The notes under the pieces were generated by a model. The model saw nothing but the letters and a program-made list of their open reading frames with translations. It was not told the DNA's origin and searched no databases. A stretch of 64,000 nt of DNA from Calendula officinalis. Its lineage: Eukaryota > Streptophyta > Magnoliopsida > Asterales > Asteraceae. Of the stretch, positions 28,859 to 41,500 are shown in pieces. Each line of letters starts with the position of its first letter. The stretch's first letter is position 1. The position numbers and the translations under genes are program-made. Where the stretch lies: positions 32,883,966-32,947,965 of the forward strand of contig OY970830.1 of NCBI GenBank assembly GCA_963853835.1, in the 5' to 3' direction.

Positions 28859-31485
28859 CTAGCCTATAACCCGTGATAAATCACGGGCGACTCATAAAAT
28901 TGTTCACAAAAATAAGTAGAAAATATATAAGAACATGTGTTAACAATAATAACTTTAATATTGAAGAAGTCTTGTCTTTCTCACATTACCTAAAGAATGA
29001 TTTAATTTCAAACACATCGATAAATCGGGTGGATTAAAAGCTTGACGTACTATGACCCGAATGGACCGAGAACGAAACATGCAGATTCACCTATTTAAAA
29101 TTTCCTGAATTTTAGAGAAAAATATGGAACTTGGAAACTTTAATTGAAATGAATAAACTAAATTTGACCTCATCACCACCATATGTCGTGTTCTTTTGCT
29201 CATATGATCAGATTACACATATGGTCAACAAAATAACAAACATATAAAAAAAGGAACAACAAAACAAAACAAAAGAACAAACGTGTCAAACCTACCTATG
29301 TTTGAATAAAACTTTTATATATATTAAAATTTGCATTTAAGAGTCAATTCTTTAAATTATACTATTGTAGGTTAATTAGTAACTCTGACCAACCTGTTAA
29401 AAAATTAATTACTTAAGCAACATCTAGGCATACTCTTCATATTTCACTGTAAACTGAAGGCATTAACGTTTGTTTGACTAATTTTTGGTAAAGCTGAATT
29501 TTCTCACATTTAAAGTATAATCTTATGTATAATAGTAAAAACATAAAAAAAAAATTGAAAACAAATATCTCAGAAGGACTTTTCTAACACGAGCCAAAAC
29601 GGGTTGGACCCAGTTAGCTTAACCCGCCAACACATTTTTGCTAATTTTAGATCATATTGAAATCTTTCAATAAAACAATTAAGTAGGTTATAGGCATTTA
29701 AAACAGACATTGGGTGACTTTCAACTTGTTTGACCCGTATTTACTATAGACAAGCTTTTCTATTTGACTCATTTGGATTATATACAACCAAAATACACCG
29801 ATTGATAAGGGTTATGTTTAGCAAACCATCCCTACTCATTCTAGAAGGCAACACACTTTTAAGGAAATCGGTCTACATGTTTCTGTTGTTCATTTATTTC
29901 TTATTTTGCACACAATAACACGTATAAAAAAGTGATCTTGGCATAAGCTTCCCTATTTCTTTGGTAAATGATCGAAAATATATACATATTGCACAATGTT
30001 ACAGAAAATAATAATTCTAACTACCATTGCTCTTGCACTTTTGTCAAGTTGAATTTTTTTTCATGAAACAGAATTCGTGTTAAAACTATAAATTAAATTA
30101 CTTAAAACCTTATTGTTATTCAAAACTATTCATATTTAAGTACATTAAATGGATACTAAATACTTTAATTGCATCAGATTTCAACGTGTGAACCCCTAAT
30201 AAATATACAGGTTATAAATATAAAGTTATTCAATTTTCATTTAAAACTGATTACCATAAATTAAAAATTTTCCCACATTTAAAGTATAATCTTATGTATA
30301 ATAGTAAAAACATAAAAAAATTGAAAACAAATATCTCAGAAGGACTTTTCTAACACGAGCCAAAACGGGTTGGACCCGGTTAGCTTAACCCGCCAACACA
30401 TTTTTGCTAATTTTAGATCATATTGAAATCTTTCAATAAAACAATTAAGTAGGTTATAGGCATTTAAAACAGACATTGGGTGACTTTCAACTTGTTTGAC
30501 CCGTATTTACTATAGACAAACTTTTCTATTTGACCCATTTGGATTATATACAACCAAAATACACCGATTGATAAGGGTTATGTTTAGCAAACCATCCCTA
30601 CTCATTCTAGAAGGCAACACACTTTTAAGGAAATCGGTTTACATGTTTCCGTTGTTCATTTATTCCTTATTTTGCACACAATAACACGTATAAAAAAGTG
30701 ATCTTGGCATAAGCTTTCCCTATTTCTTTGGTAAATGATCGAAAATATATACATATTGCACAATGTTACAGAAAATAATAATTCTAACTACCATTGCTCT
30801 TGCACTTTTGTCAAGTTGAAATCTTTTTCATGAAACAGAATTCGTGTTAAAACTATAAATTAAATTATTTAAAACCTTATTGTTATTCAAAGCTATTCAT
30901 ATCTAAGTACATTAAATGGATAATAAATACTTTAATTGCATCAGATTTCAACGTGTGAACCCCTAATAAGTATACAGGTTATAAATATAAAGTTATTCAA
31001 TTTTCATTTAAAACTGATTATCATAAATTAAAACTTAACGTAACCGGCGGTTTTAACAATAGCAATCATCAAAATACATAATCAAGTGATATATCGTATA
31101 ACAGAAAATGGAATAGATCTATACATATGTACATTTAGCATTGTTTACGTGGACGGTTATTACCTTAATATTGCAATGCATTGAATTTACATTTATATAT
31201 AGGAAGGTATTTTATGTGGTGGTCGGTTATCAGTAAACGTATTTACATTTATATTTAGTAAACTATAGGAATTGACTCTTATAAGGGTCACTAAAAGTCA
31301 ATTTATTCAATTTCATTTAAAAGTGAGGTGGCTTAAAAGTGCATATGTGGAGTATTATGTGGAAATAATGACTTGACATTTAAGTGCAAAGTGGTCTCAT
31401 ACATGTCATAAGGTATGATGTGCCATTATGACATGACTTTATAGATTTCAAAAAAACCTTCTTTTAATATATATAAAGATAAAGA
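28859..31485 (-). mobile_element. Non-autonomous Helitron (2627 bp), minus strand
   Basis: Minus-strand 5' end TCTTTATCTTTATATATATT follows an A. The 3' end has a hairpin CCCGTGATTTATCACGGG, a short spacer and CTAG, followed by T (28858). This matches Helitron termini and A/T target. No Rep/helicase frame. The middle is a 766-769 bp tandem duplication. Confidence 0.78.
29502..31034 (+). repeat. 766-769 bp tandem duplication inside the Helitron
   Basis: Copy 1 starts TCTCACATTTAAAG at 29502 and copy 2 TCCCACATTTAAAG at 30271. The step is 769 at the start and 766 further in (3 bp A-run difference). By eye the copies differ by only a few percent, so the duplication is recent. The two look-alike 62-codon frames (29730, 30496) are its by-products. 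Confidence 0.9.
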
Positions 31486-31488
31486 TTC

Positions 31489-31740
31489 ATGCCCGATATA
31501 TATGTATATATATATACACATCTATATACACATGCATTTTACGTAACTTGCATTTTCAGTCGTAACTTGCATTTTCAGTCGGAACTTACATTTTTCATTT
31601 ACAAAAATGCATATGCATTCCGTATATATGTGTATATATATACATATATACGGTATAAATATGAACATATGTATATCTATGATATGAATATATATATATA
31701 TATAGATATATGTATATTTTACGAAAATATATTCCTTCTT
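31489..31740 (+). repeat. TA/TATG-rich low-complexity region
   Basis: Runs of TATATA, TATGTATA and CATATATA upstream of the dehydrogenase gene, plus a doubled CGTAACTTGCATTTTCAGTC (31541, 31561). Frames here are low-complexity artefacts. Confidence 0.8.
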
Positions 31741-31889
31741 CAACTTCTTTAAATAAGGATATTTATTTGGTGATTCTTATTCTAATAAACACATAGCAAA
31801 AAACATTATGAAATAAAAAATTTTAATATTAACGTTTGGCAGATGTACCACGTGCATATGGAGTTGTATGTTTAATTGGAAGTTATATT

Positions 31890-31989
31890 CCATAGTTCTT
31901 CAGATCGGGACTTCATCTCTGCACGTCTGTCATTTAGACCGCCGTGCGATTCTCCGGCGGCCAAATCCCGGCGAATCTCCGACTTACAG
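31890..31989 (+). other. Non-coding 5' UTR exon of the dehydrogenase gene
   Basis: GC-richer stretch (CCGCCGTGCGATTCTCCGGC) ending TTACAG|GTACAA. The matching acceptor is TTAACAG at 32540-32546, 20 bp upstream of the start codon. The transcription start is an estimate. Confidence 0.55.
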
Positions 31990-32565
31990 GTACAACGCAT
32001 TTGCATAGTCGTAATGTTCCTTCTTATTCAACTCACATGTTTGATTTTATAAACTGTGCATAAAAGGGGATATTGTGTCTGAAATTAGAATCAGAAACCT
32101 CTTAGGTTTTCAATTCAATTCATCACTGTAAAATTGCAAACGGTTTTCAAAATTTACACTTCGGTATTAGAGCATAACTAATATCACACCAATTGATAAC
32201 TGAGATTCGTAACCATCGCCTCATAATCTGCTATCTTTGATGCGACAATTGGTCTAGTTAATGATTATTATCAGGAGTTCCAGACTGGCGATAAATACTT
32301 ACAGAATTAGGTGAATCAGATCTGGCATTTGTGTAACATTGATTTTTAGATTATGATTTATACTCATATTTCAAAAGATAGTGAGCTACATTTTGGTTGC
32401 GGATGTTATAGATACATCTTTGAACTTCAAAACTAGTAGTATTCAAAATTCAAGAGATACTGCTAACCACATTTAACTAAACCATCAATTAATCTACAAC
32501 AAAATCATAAAATCATTACTAATTCATGTGATTATGTTATTAACAGGGCAAATCATTACTAAAAA

Positions 32566-35500
32566 ATGACTGGTCAACAAGAGAGATGGTGTGTTGTGAC
32601 TGGTGGAAGAGGTTTTGCTGCACGACATTTAGTTGATATGCTAATTCGGTATGAAATATATTCGGTTCGGATTGCTGATTTGGGTCCTGATCTCAAATTG
32701 GAGCCCCATGAGCACAAGGGAAACTTAGGTCAAGCTTTACGATTAGGTCGTGCTCAATATGTATCCATGGATCTACGTGATAAATCTCAAGTAAATAAAG
32801 GTAATTTAAATAGTTTTGTAATTCAGCTTTATTTCTGTTTGCTACAAATAGACCTTTTTAGTCAGCCCACTTATAGTAATTTTTGAGATTGTTGGTTACA
32901 AAAGGGGTAATTAAGAATTAGATAATGTATGATCATTTTTTCTGAAATTTGACTTGTGTGTTTCTTTATTTTGCAGCTTGTGAAGGGGCAGAAGTTGTTT
33001 TTCATATGGCAGCACCGGATTCATCAATTAATAACTACAAGCTGCATTATTCAGTCAATGTGCAAGGTAGAAAACAATGATAATTCATAATAGTCCAAAA
33101 CACATTTTAGTACCCTGAACTTGGCTGACTAGGTGTTCTACTACCCTGAACTATTGATGGTGCAACATGGTACCCTGAACTTGATAAAATGGTCGATTTA
33201 GTACCCTGACTCATTAATTTGATTGCGTTTTCTTACTTGATTTACTTTCGTTAGAGCTTTTGACAGACTAAAAAGTAAAAAATATACATTCATCTCAATT
33301 CTCAATATATTGATATTATAAGCAAATCACGTGAGAAAACAAGACAAAATTAGTGATCCAGGGTACTAAATCGATGATTTTGTCAAGTTCAGTGTACCGT
33401 GATGGACCATTATATCTTTAATACTTTAGGATAGTAGAAGACCTAGTCAGTCAAGTTCAGGGTACTAAAATGCATTTTGGTCTTCATAATATCATATATT
33501 TTTTCCAATTTAATTTTGAATTTTTTGACCTACAGGCACAAAGAATATAATTGATGCTTGTACCAAACTCAATGTGAAGAGGCTTATTTACACTAGTTCT
33601 CCTAGTGTGGTTTTTGATGGAATTCATGGAATACATAATGGAGACGAATCATTACCATATGCTTCTAAGGTATTATATATTTACCTTTTTAGCACAAAAT
33701 TATGTATTTCAATTTGTATAAGATATGCAATAATAATATAATATTAAAAATAAATTTAATGATTCAGCACAATGACTCATACTCTGAAACTAAAGCTGAG
33801 GGAGAAGCACTGGTTATGAAAGCTAATGGTGTAAACGGGCTTTTAACATGTTGCATTCGGCCCAGTAGCATTTTTGGGCCTGGTGATAAGTTGCTTGTTC
33901 CATCTTTAGTTAATGCAGCAAGAGCAGGGAAGTCAAAGGTAATTTGACTTTTTATTTTTTTAATATTAAATTTAATTATTTAAATGTAATATTGATTTAT
34001 GGATTACAGTTTATCATTGGGGATGGGACAAACATGTATGATTTCACTTATGTTGAAAATGTTGCACATGCTCATGTATGTGCTGAAAGAGCACTAGCAT
34101 CAGATGGGTCTACTTTTAACAGAGCTGCAGGCGAGGTAAATTTAAATATGTTTTTGACTTTTTTCAGATTCACTCTAATTTGTAAATTAAATTTACTTGA
34201 ATTTATTAAATCTAACTTCATGTATTAAATTTTGTGTTTCTTTTTTGCTTTAATAATGTTCTTGAAGCAACTTTTTTTGTAATATAAATAAAAGAAGGGA
34301 TATTTGTGCATTTTAAGTTTCAAGTGACATTAGAAATCCCTGGAGATTGTGAAAAAACATTGTATTAGTGTTCTTATTAACGACTATGCATTATATAGGC
34401 CAAAATGCATTCTAGTACCCTGAACTTGACTGACTAGGTCTTCTACTACCTTGAATTATTAAATGTGCAACATGATTCCCTGAACTTGACAGTATGGTTG
34501 ATTTAGTACCCTGACTCACTAATTTGGTCTTGTTTCTCACGTGATTTGCTTCTAATATCAATATATTGAGATGAACGTATATTTTTTAGTTCGTCAAAAT
34601 CTCCAACTAAAGTTAGTCAAATAAGAAAACGTGATCAAATTAACGAGTCAGGGTACTAAATCGACAATTTTGTCAAGTTCAGGGTACCATGCCGCACCTT
34701 TAATGGTTTAGGATACTAAAATGTATTTTGGCCTTGTATATATTAAGGTTTAACCTGAGGAAAATACATGGTGTTTTTATAAGTTCAATATTTCTACCGT
34801 TAAAACTTAGTGTATCTTTTGCAGGCTTACTTTATTACAAATATGGAGCCCATCAAGTTTTGGGAGTTCATGTCACTTATTCTTGTTGGCCTTGGCTACG
34901 AAAGGTACTTGTTTCTTGCTTTCAATGATGTCATCAGTGAATCATTTATTTCTGCAACAAATTTATCTACTTTTAGGAAAAAAGAGAATATGATTTAAGA
35001 TAAAATATAATATAGTTAATAAGATTTTATTATTATTATTATTTCTGATTTGATGTAGTTTGCAGGCCAAGAATCAAGATTCCTGCATTTGTCATGATGC
35101 CTATTGCACGTGTGGTGGAACGTGTTTACACCATTTTTGCTCCATACGGGATGAAAGTCCCACAGTTGACCCCTTCAAGAATCAGACTGTTGACTTGCAA
35201 CCGAACATTTAATGCTGCTAAAGCAAATGATCGCCTTGGTTATTTACCTATTGTACCCTTAAAGGTCCGTCCCTTCATTCTCCATTATTAATATTATTTA
35301 ATTTTCCTTTATTTTTGGATAGAAAATGAAATATTAGTTACTGCAGGAGGGTCTGAAAAGGACGATTGAATCATACTCAGATCTTAGAGCTGAGCTTTTG
35401 CCTAGAAAAGAAGGGCCATCTAAAGCAGCTCTATATCTTGGAAACCGATTTGGTAAAAAATTAAAATAATTTTTTAATTTTCATATATTTATTTTATAAA

Positions 35501-36887
35501 TGAGTAAATTACACAAATAGTCCTTTAGGTTTGTACCAATACCATGTTACATATTTGGTCCTTTAGTTTTATACATTACACTGATAGTCCTTATTTTTGA
35601 AACTATTGACACGTTTGGTCATTTACCTAAACAGACATTAACTTTTCCCGTTAAATAGACGGGTTTTATGGGGTTCAAATTGGTTAAGGGAAAGGGAAAA
35701 CGACAAATTTACCCCCTCGTGCATCACACGTGTGTCAATAGTTTCAGAAACAAGGACTACTAGTGTAATTTATGAAACTAAAGGACCAAATATGTAATAC
35801 AGTACAAACCTAAAGGACCATTTGTGTAATTTACTCTTTATAATTTATTTTCCAAAGTTTTATAATTCAATATTTTGCAGTTGCGGACATACTTCTTTGG
35901 AGAGATATACGGCTGACTTTCACTGCCATTCTCGGATTAATTGTATTTTATTTTAATTTTGTATTACCTGGAAGCACCATCATAACCGCCATTTCCAAGG
36001 TTGTTATGTTGGCCTCAATCTTTCTATTTATTCACGCGAAATTACCAGGTCAATTGTAAGTATCACATTCACATGATATCCTAATTTGTTTGTTAATTAA
36101 ATCCATGATTATATTAATAATAATTGATAATTACGGTGCAGAATGGGGTATTCAGTTGAAAAAATTCCGGAATCAAAGTTTAAATTTTCAGAAGAAATGA
36201 CGCGTAGAACCGCTTTATCAGTGGTTAGATGGTGGAATTCTGCAGTAAATAATTTAAAATCTATTTCCAGTGGGAGCGACTGGATGCTATTCTTCAAGGT
36301 ACTTTTATTAAAAACATTATTTTATATTTTTAAATTTAATTCGGATAATGTATACATAGGCCACTGTAAAATATAAAATCAACTTGGTTTCATTTCCGGC
36401 CAAAAAACTTGTTGAATGACAAAAAAGGCATCAAAATCAAAATTTAATTACATCATGTGTAAACATGTATAGGGGCATTTTCATCATTTTTGGAAGTTTT
36501 GGTCTGATTTCGCATAAACAAAAATAGTTAATTTTCTGTCATTTTAAATATTTCATAATTTTTTTTTTGATAAACAGATGGGTCTATCTCTCTTCTTCCT
36601 TAGCTGGATCGGTTCAATGTCCCTGCAAAACTTTTTTGTTAAAGGTTCATAAATCTCCCCCTCTTTTTTTGCCCTAATTTGAGTATCATTTTTGTCTCGT
36701 TATTAATTGAATTTAATGTTTAATTGTTGCAGTACTTCCATTTGCGTTTGTTGTGTTCTACATTTATGATAAATATGAAGATGAAGTTGACAGGATTCTT
36801 AAAGTAGTTTTCCCAATCGAGCGGTTGTCAAATCCCGACTTTTTGAGATTATTGAACCCTTTCAAGACACTTGACAAACACGATTAG
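32566..36887 (+). CDS. 3BETAHSD/D: 3beta-hydroxysteroid dehydrogenase/decarboxylase with reticulon domain (564 aa)
   Basis: Coding exons: 32566-32800, 32977-33066, 33536-33669, 33768-33938, 34010-34135, 34825-34904, 35066-35264, 35347-35452, 35881-36055, 36142-36298, 36578-36644, 36733-36887; all GT-AG, phases consistent, 1695 nt. Residues 1-350 are an NAD-dependent extended SDR: VVTGGRGFAARHLVDML (nucleotide-binding loop, residues 10-25), VFHMAAPDSS, and YSETK (catalytic Tyr158, Lys162). In the family this enzyme oxidises and decarboxylates 4-carboxysterols in plant sterol C-4 demethylation at the ER. From residue 381 (VADILLWRDIRLT) comes a reticulon domain with two long hydrophobic hairpins, which would anchor the enzyme in curved ER tubules. 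The start is the first ATG, 20 bp after the 5' UTR intron. No defects seen; three introns hold MITEs. Confidence 0.95.
33093..33482. mobile_element. Foldback MITE in intron 2 (coding) of the dehydrogenase gene, TSD TTCATAATA
   Basis: Long imperfect inverted arms (TAGTACCCTGAACTTG ... CAAGTTCAGGGTACTA) meet near the middle. A 9 bp duplication TTCATAATA flanks it (33084-33092, 33483-33491). TSD length suggests a Mutator-type MITE. Confidence 0.82.
34398..34733. mobile_element. Foldback MITE in intron 5 of the dehydrogenase gene
   Basis: Same family as 33093-33482 (GGCCAAAATGCATTCTAG ... GTATTTTGGCC). The flanking duplication is diverged (CATTATATA/TTGTATATA), so this is an older insertion. Confidence 0.78.
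35502..35836. mobile_element. Foldback MITE in intron 8 of the dehydrogenase gene
   Basis: Arms GAGTAAATTACACAAATAGT and, inverted, GAGTAAATTACACAAATGGT. Flanks TTTATAAAT/TTTATAATT give a near-perfect 9 bp duplication. Same family as the nested pair at 55310-56170. Confidence 0.8.
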
Positions 36888-37902
36888 TCAACCGTCCTCT
36901 TAATGTTTGTTAGTTGTGTTGGTATGATGTTTTGTTTATCAGAAACAGGGACTAGATTTGTTACTCAACTATGTTTAATTCAGATTTTCTGTTTTAGTTT
37001 TGTAATAGATTTTTATATGATTTGTTTGTTTAAATTGATTGATTTGTTCTCAAGAGTCTACAGACCACATCTCCATTCTAGTGTTCAACATTTGATAAGT
37101 GGCTTTTAATGTTATTAAATTACATATATTTATTGACATTTTGGGAAGATATAAACACATAAATGAACAAAATGATTTAACGTTGTTAGTTCAGCAACGA
37201 TTGGCATAATCAACTGAAGATTTTTTCTATTTAAACATTTCACTAATATCTATCAGTTTATAATTGTAAACCCCTAGAAATTATTGGGTCTAGAAAAATT
37301 CTATAATCGTAAGGGTCAGTAATAAAAAGTTTCATAAATATCTTGCGCGCCTTGGGGCTTCAGGACTAACAGTCTGGAGCCTAAATTTGTCTAGTTATCC
37401 TGTTTTGAAAATGTACTTCAGTTCGTCACCAACAATACCGGGTCGGGTCATAAAACCATTTGGGTTGTCATATAATTATAAGTCACTATGAATTTCATGG
37501 GTCAGGAAGTGAGCAACATGTACAACAAGTGGAAGTGAGCAAGTATCATGTGTATTAATTGTGGGGTTTGGGATGTTTGAGATTAGTTATTAAAAATAAA
37601 TTATGCGGTTTGAAAATGGATAATCAGATAATCAATAATTATACAATATGAATCTGAAAAATAATGTTTGGATTTGATTATGTTGTTGAAATTGCAATAA
37701 TAAGATAATTAGTTTTTTTTAATGTTTGACAAACCTGATTATTTGTTTAGTTAATAGTTAAAATGCAAATAATCAGTTTTCAAAACCGAATAAGCACCTC
37801 CACAATTGCTTTTCCAAAACTCCGTTTTAATAGGTAAAAATGCAAATAATCAGTATTTGACAAACCTGATTAACGAGGGACTTATGTGATTTAAAAATGA
37901 CG
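36888..37902. other. 3' flank of the dehydrogenase gene and spacer
   Basis: Probable 3' UTR to about 37110. Beyond it is AT-rich DNA with a doubled GTTTGACAAACCTGATTA motif (about 37725 and 37857), likely an old MITE scrap. No gene. Confidence 0.4.
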
Positions 37903-37910
37903 CTCTTAAA

Positions 37911-38636
37911 CAGGGGCGGTACCAGACAAAAATTTAAAGGTGGGCAAAATTTTCTAGTGCAAGTTAGGTTTTTTTACTGAGGTTTTATTTAAAGTCAAAT
38001 CGTAAACCAAATCAAATCAGTTTTAGTTTGAAGAAAATCTAAACGTAAACTAAAATTAGTCAAAATCAAAATTCACGTGTTAGTTAATTCGAGAATAAAA
38101 ATACTAAAATTTAGTAAAATAAAAAATAGATTACAATTTTTTATAATGATAGATTTCGTATACACAGTTTATGTTTTTAACTCATATTCGTATTCAGTTT
38201 TGTTATAACGTTCAAGTAAGTTTTTAAAGTGCTCATATATAGATGATGTGAACTAATATGTCACTGGTTAAAATATATGTGTGATCGAATAGATGATAAG
38301 CATAATATTTTTAAACCAATAAACCTAGGGAAAAATGAATAAAAAAAATATTTAATAGAAAATAGAGTAAAAGAAACATTAAAACAGAAATGAAAAAAAA
38401 GAATTTAAAAAAATATATATGCTTATGGAAGGGATTTAAACTAAATGTTATATGTTTTAAGATACATGAGTTAGCCACTGAGCTAATATATGATGTGTAT
38501 TAGCTATCGCTCATATACTATGTATATTTGGATGAATCAAGCAAAAAATGAACCAACCTCTAATAAATTTATACTAATTGGAAAAAATTTGGGGTGGTCA
38601 GATGCCCACCCTGCCCACCCCTTGGTACCGCCATTG
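37911..38636. mobile_element. Non-autonomous hAT element (726 bp), TSD CTCTTAAA
   Basis: Termini CAGGGGCGGTACCA and, inverted, CAATGGCGGTACCA. Perfect 8 bp duplication CTCTTAAA (37903-37910, 38637-38644). No transposase frame. Contains a tRNA-like segment on the minus strand at 38426-38488. Confidence 0.87.
38426..38488 (-). repeat. tRNA-like segment inside the hAT element
   Basis: The minus strand carries TTAGCTCAGTGGCTAACTC (A box) and TAGTTTAAATCCC (B box) at tRNA-like spacing, without a visible complete cloverleaf. Confidence 0.45.
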
Positions 38637-38644
38637 CTCTTAAA

Positions 38645-39826
38645 TGTAATATGCTTTAAGGTACTAACTATAGCAAGACAGCGTTAGTGAAAGTATGAGT
38701 TGCTTTACTGACATATGTACCAAAAACATCATTGACAAAGCGCAAAACTAGTTTTACGCCAATGAAGAGAAGTTAATGCTCAACTACTACGTGTCATGAT
38801 AGTTGAAACATATATGACATAGCCACTCTATAAATAGAGAAGTAGATGTATCACATTTACTATAACACTCAACATATACTTCAGAGCTAATAAGTTATGT
38901 AGTATACTTCAGAATTAATACTCTAGTATTTCGTGCTAAGTATTGCGGCTTCTGCTGAATTAGTCTTCAACTGATAGGGGTGTGCATGGGGCGGTTTGGG
39001 GTGGTTTTAGGCTCAAACCGAACACGATCTGCTAATTTCGGTTTTAGGATTTTCAAACCCAATGGTTTCGGTTTCTAACGGTTTCGGTTTTAGCGGTTTT
39101 TAGCCTTTAACGGTTCGGTTTCGGTTTTAAAACTGAATCCACCTCGTTTAAAACATTGATATATAATTTCATGTACTAATCTTCATTTTTCCAAAACTAC
39201 ATACAAAATTCACTAACAATATTTAATTTACATCATTAACTTCAATGTCTAATACGAAGTAATAAATTTCAACAATGAATACTATTTTCCAGCCCAAAAT
39301 TCAAATTATAAACGTATTTTGTAGGGGATGATTTTTACACCACAACTATTGTTTAATTTGATTGTACAGTTAGCAGTCAAAGTTGTATTGTGTGGAGTAT
39401 ACATTAAAAATTATGGTATAAAAATAAATTCCCTTTAAATATGGATTTTAGCTTAAAGTTAGTCTCTCACTTGTATTCCTTAATCTATAGTTAAGTTTAT
39501 TATTAATAATAACTTAAATATTAAAAAACTTGTTTGTTATTTATACTTTTCATAGTATCTTTTACGTACAAGTTTTCGTGTACATAAAATAATCATAATA
39601 CAATACATGATTTTGTTGAGATCAAACATATAGAAATATTATTTGTGTATTTAATCTATGCCATCATTGTTAATTATATACTTAATTCTTTATTATTGTT
39701 GTGACATGAAATGATGATTACATGTTAGCTGGCTTTTATGGTATCGTGTTTTATCCTTTTCTATTATTTAAGTAGAAGGTTGAAGGTTAGGTAGTTCGCC
39801 AAAAGCGAAATAGAGTTTCATCAAAA
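38645..39826. other. Spacer with hAT-like and MITE fragments
   Basis: 38975-39150 starts TAGGGGTGTGCATGGGGCGG and continues with GGTTTCGGTTTTAG motifs, like the hAT element at 24061, but no right end is visible. 39322-39437 is a family A MITE (ends GGGGATGATTTTTACACCAC / ATAAATTCCC). No gene. Confidence 0.5.
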
Positions 39827-39835
39827 TTTAAACTT

Positions 39836-41068
39836 GACAAAACTGCAAAAATGGTCCCTGTGGTTTAGATATTTTTGGGAAAATGGTCGAAGCCTTCAAA
39901 AAATTGGATAAACGGTCCTTTTGAAAAACCTTGTTAGTGGATATAGTCCTTGATGTTAACATCCGTTAATTTGGATCTGTTAACTTACGTCCTTTTTATT
40001 TGGAGGGACCTATTTTGACAAAACTCTAAATATGATTTGTCCTCCAGAAATCTCCGGCCGTTGACTTTGATCGAATTTACATTCACATAGTACCCATCAA
40101 CACCAAGGGTTGAGCTCAACGGTGTGTAAGAGAGAGATTTAGAGATGCCGGTACAGTAACCAACGTCTCTCTCCACCGGAAGCTTCCATGGCTTCTCATC
40201 TTCAACCTCTTTTCATTATTTTTCTTCTCATTGTCACACACTCATTAGCTACCCAAACAATACAATTCAATAATCGATCTCTTCTTCTTAAAGTCATTAA
40301 AGATCACGAAACCCACCAATACACCGCCCAATTGCTCATCGGAACTCCTCAACTGCCGACCAAACTTCTTGTTCATCTCTCCGGTCAATCTATCTGGATT
40401 AATTGCCCACCTTCGTCTCCATCTCTGAACTTTATCCGCCATGGCTCCGTACAGTGATTGATGGGGAAATCTGGTGCTCAAAGAATGATATCTACAACCA
40501 TTTGTGATATTCAACAAGAAAACCCCATCACTGGAGAAACCAATTTCGGAGATCTAGCTGAAGATGTCATCACCGATGATGGTTTGGCTTCGGTCTCAAC
40601 TGTTGACAGGTTTTTGTTTTCGTGTTCGCCGACTTATTTATTGAAAGTTCTGGTAACCGGTGCTAATGGCGTATTGGGTTTTGGGAGGTCAAAGATTGGT
40701 TTACAATATCAGATGGCTCATCGGTCGGATTTATAATGTTCGGTAACGGTACCGGCATCTCTAAATCTCTCTCTTACACACCCTTGAGCTCAACCCATGG
40801 TGTCGATGGGTACTATGTTAATGTAAATTCGATCAACGTCAACGACCGGAAATTGGCCGGAGGACAAATCATATTTAGAGTTTTGTCAAAATAGGTCCCT
40901 CCAAATGAAAAGGACATAAGTTAACAGATCCAAATTAACGGATGTTAACATCAAGGACTATATCCACAAACAAGGTTTTCCAAAAAAGACCATTTATCCA
41001 ATATTTTAAAGGTTTGGACCATTTTCCTGAAAAAATCTAAACCACATGGACATTTTTGCAGTTTTATC
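39836..41068. mobile_element. Gene-capturing foldback element (1233 bp) with ~326 bp arms
   Basis: Arms 39836-40161 and 40742-41068 are inverted copies; the outer ends read GACAAAACTGCAAAAATGG and GATAAAACTGCAAAAATG. Flanks TTTAAACTT (39827-39835) and TTTAAGAACTT (41069-41079) suggest a 9 bp duplication later altered. The inner 180 bp or so of both arms and the centre derive from an aspartic-protease-like gene. Resembles Pack-type MULE capture. Confidence 0.75.
40188..40900 (+). pseudogene. Captured EDGP/basic 7S globulin-like (aspartic protease fold) gene fragment
   Basis: Starts ATG at 40188 with a signal-peptide-like MASHLQPLFIIFLLIVTHSL, then HQYTAQLLIGTPQLPTKLLV and SGQSIWINC, the N-terminal lobe of EDGP/xylanase-inhibitor type proteins. 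The catalytic Asp site reads HLSG. After TGA at 40455-40457 the same frame continues with ENPITGETNFGDLAEDVI and FLFSCSPTYLLK, GFGRSKIGL. The piece TGISKSLSYTPLSSTHGVDG follows in the right arm, with an inverted second copy in the left arm (minus strand, about 40150-40010). Cysteine-rich middle and C-terminal lobe are missing. Confidence 0.75.
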
Positions 41069-41079
41069 TTTAAGAACTT

Positions 41080-41490
41080 TCTAGAAGCTGTAAATCAATA
41101 TTATTTGTTTTAGCAGAATCAATATTAAATGTGTAGCATTTTCCTAATTAATTAATTAGAGAACTCGATTTTGGTCTGTGCATGTTAATATGTTTTAATT
41201 CTTATATGAAAGTCATCTAATCTTAATTACTGAAAAAATATATAACAAGAAAAGAGAAAACAGTAGAAAAAGCAACTTCTTCATTGTTTACAAAATTATA
41301 TTTCTTATAAAGTATATTTTATTTAACAAGATGTCAAGATGGAATTTTAAAATGAAAATACACAATGAAGGTTAATACAATTGACGCTACTTATAATAAT
41401 GTACAAGTGGGAAATATTACTATTCATCTATTGTACATTAATAATATTTTAAAAAAATATATATATATATATGGTATAAATATCTTAGTT
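41080..41490. other. Spacer; (AT)n near 41455-41473
   Basis: AT-rich; no gene or repeat end. Confidence 0.4.
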
Positions 41491-41500
41491 TCTAAATATA

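Noticed and set aside
29730..30684. Two similar 62-codon frames as a duplicated gene pair
   Set aside because: They fall in the Helitron's 769 bp duplication; no family features.
31489..31752. 87- and 73-codon frames rich in Y and I
   Set aside because: Simple TATA-type low complexity read in frame.
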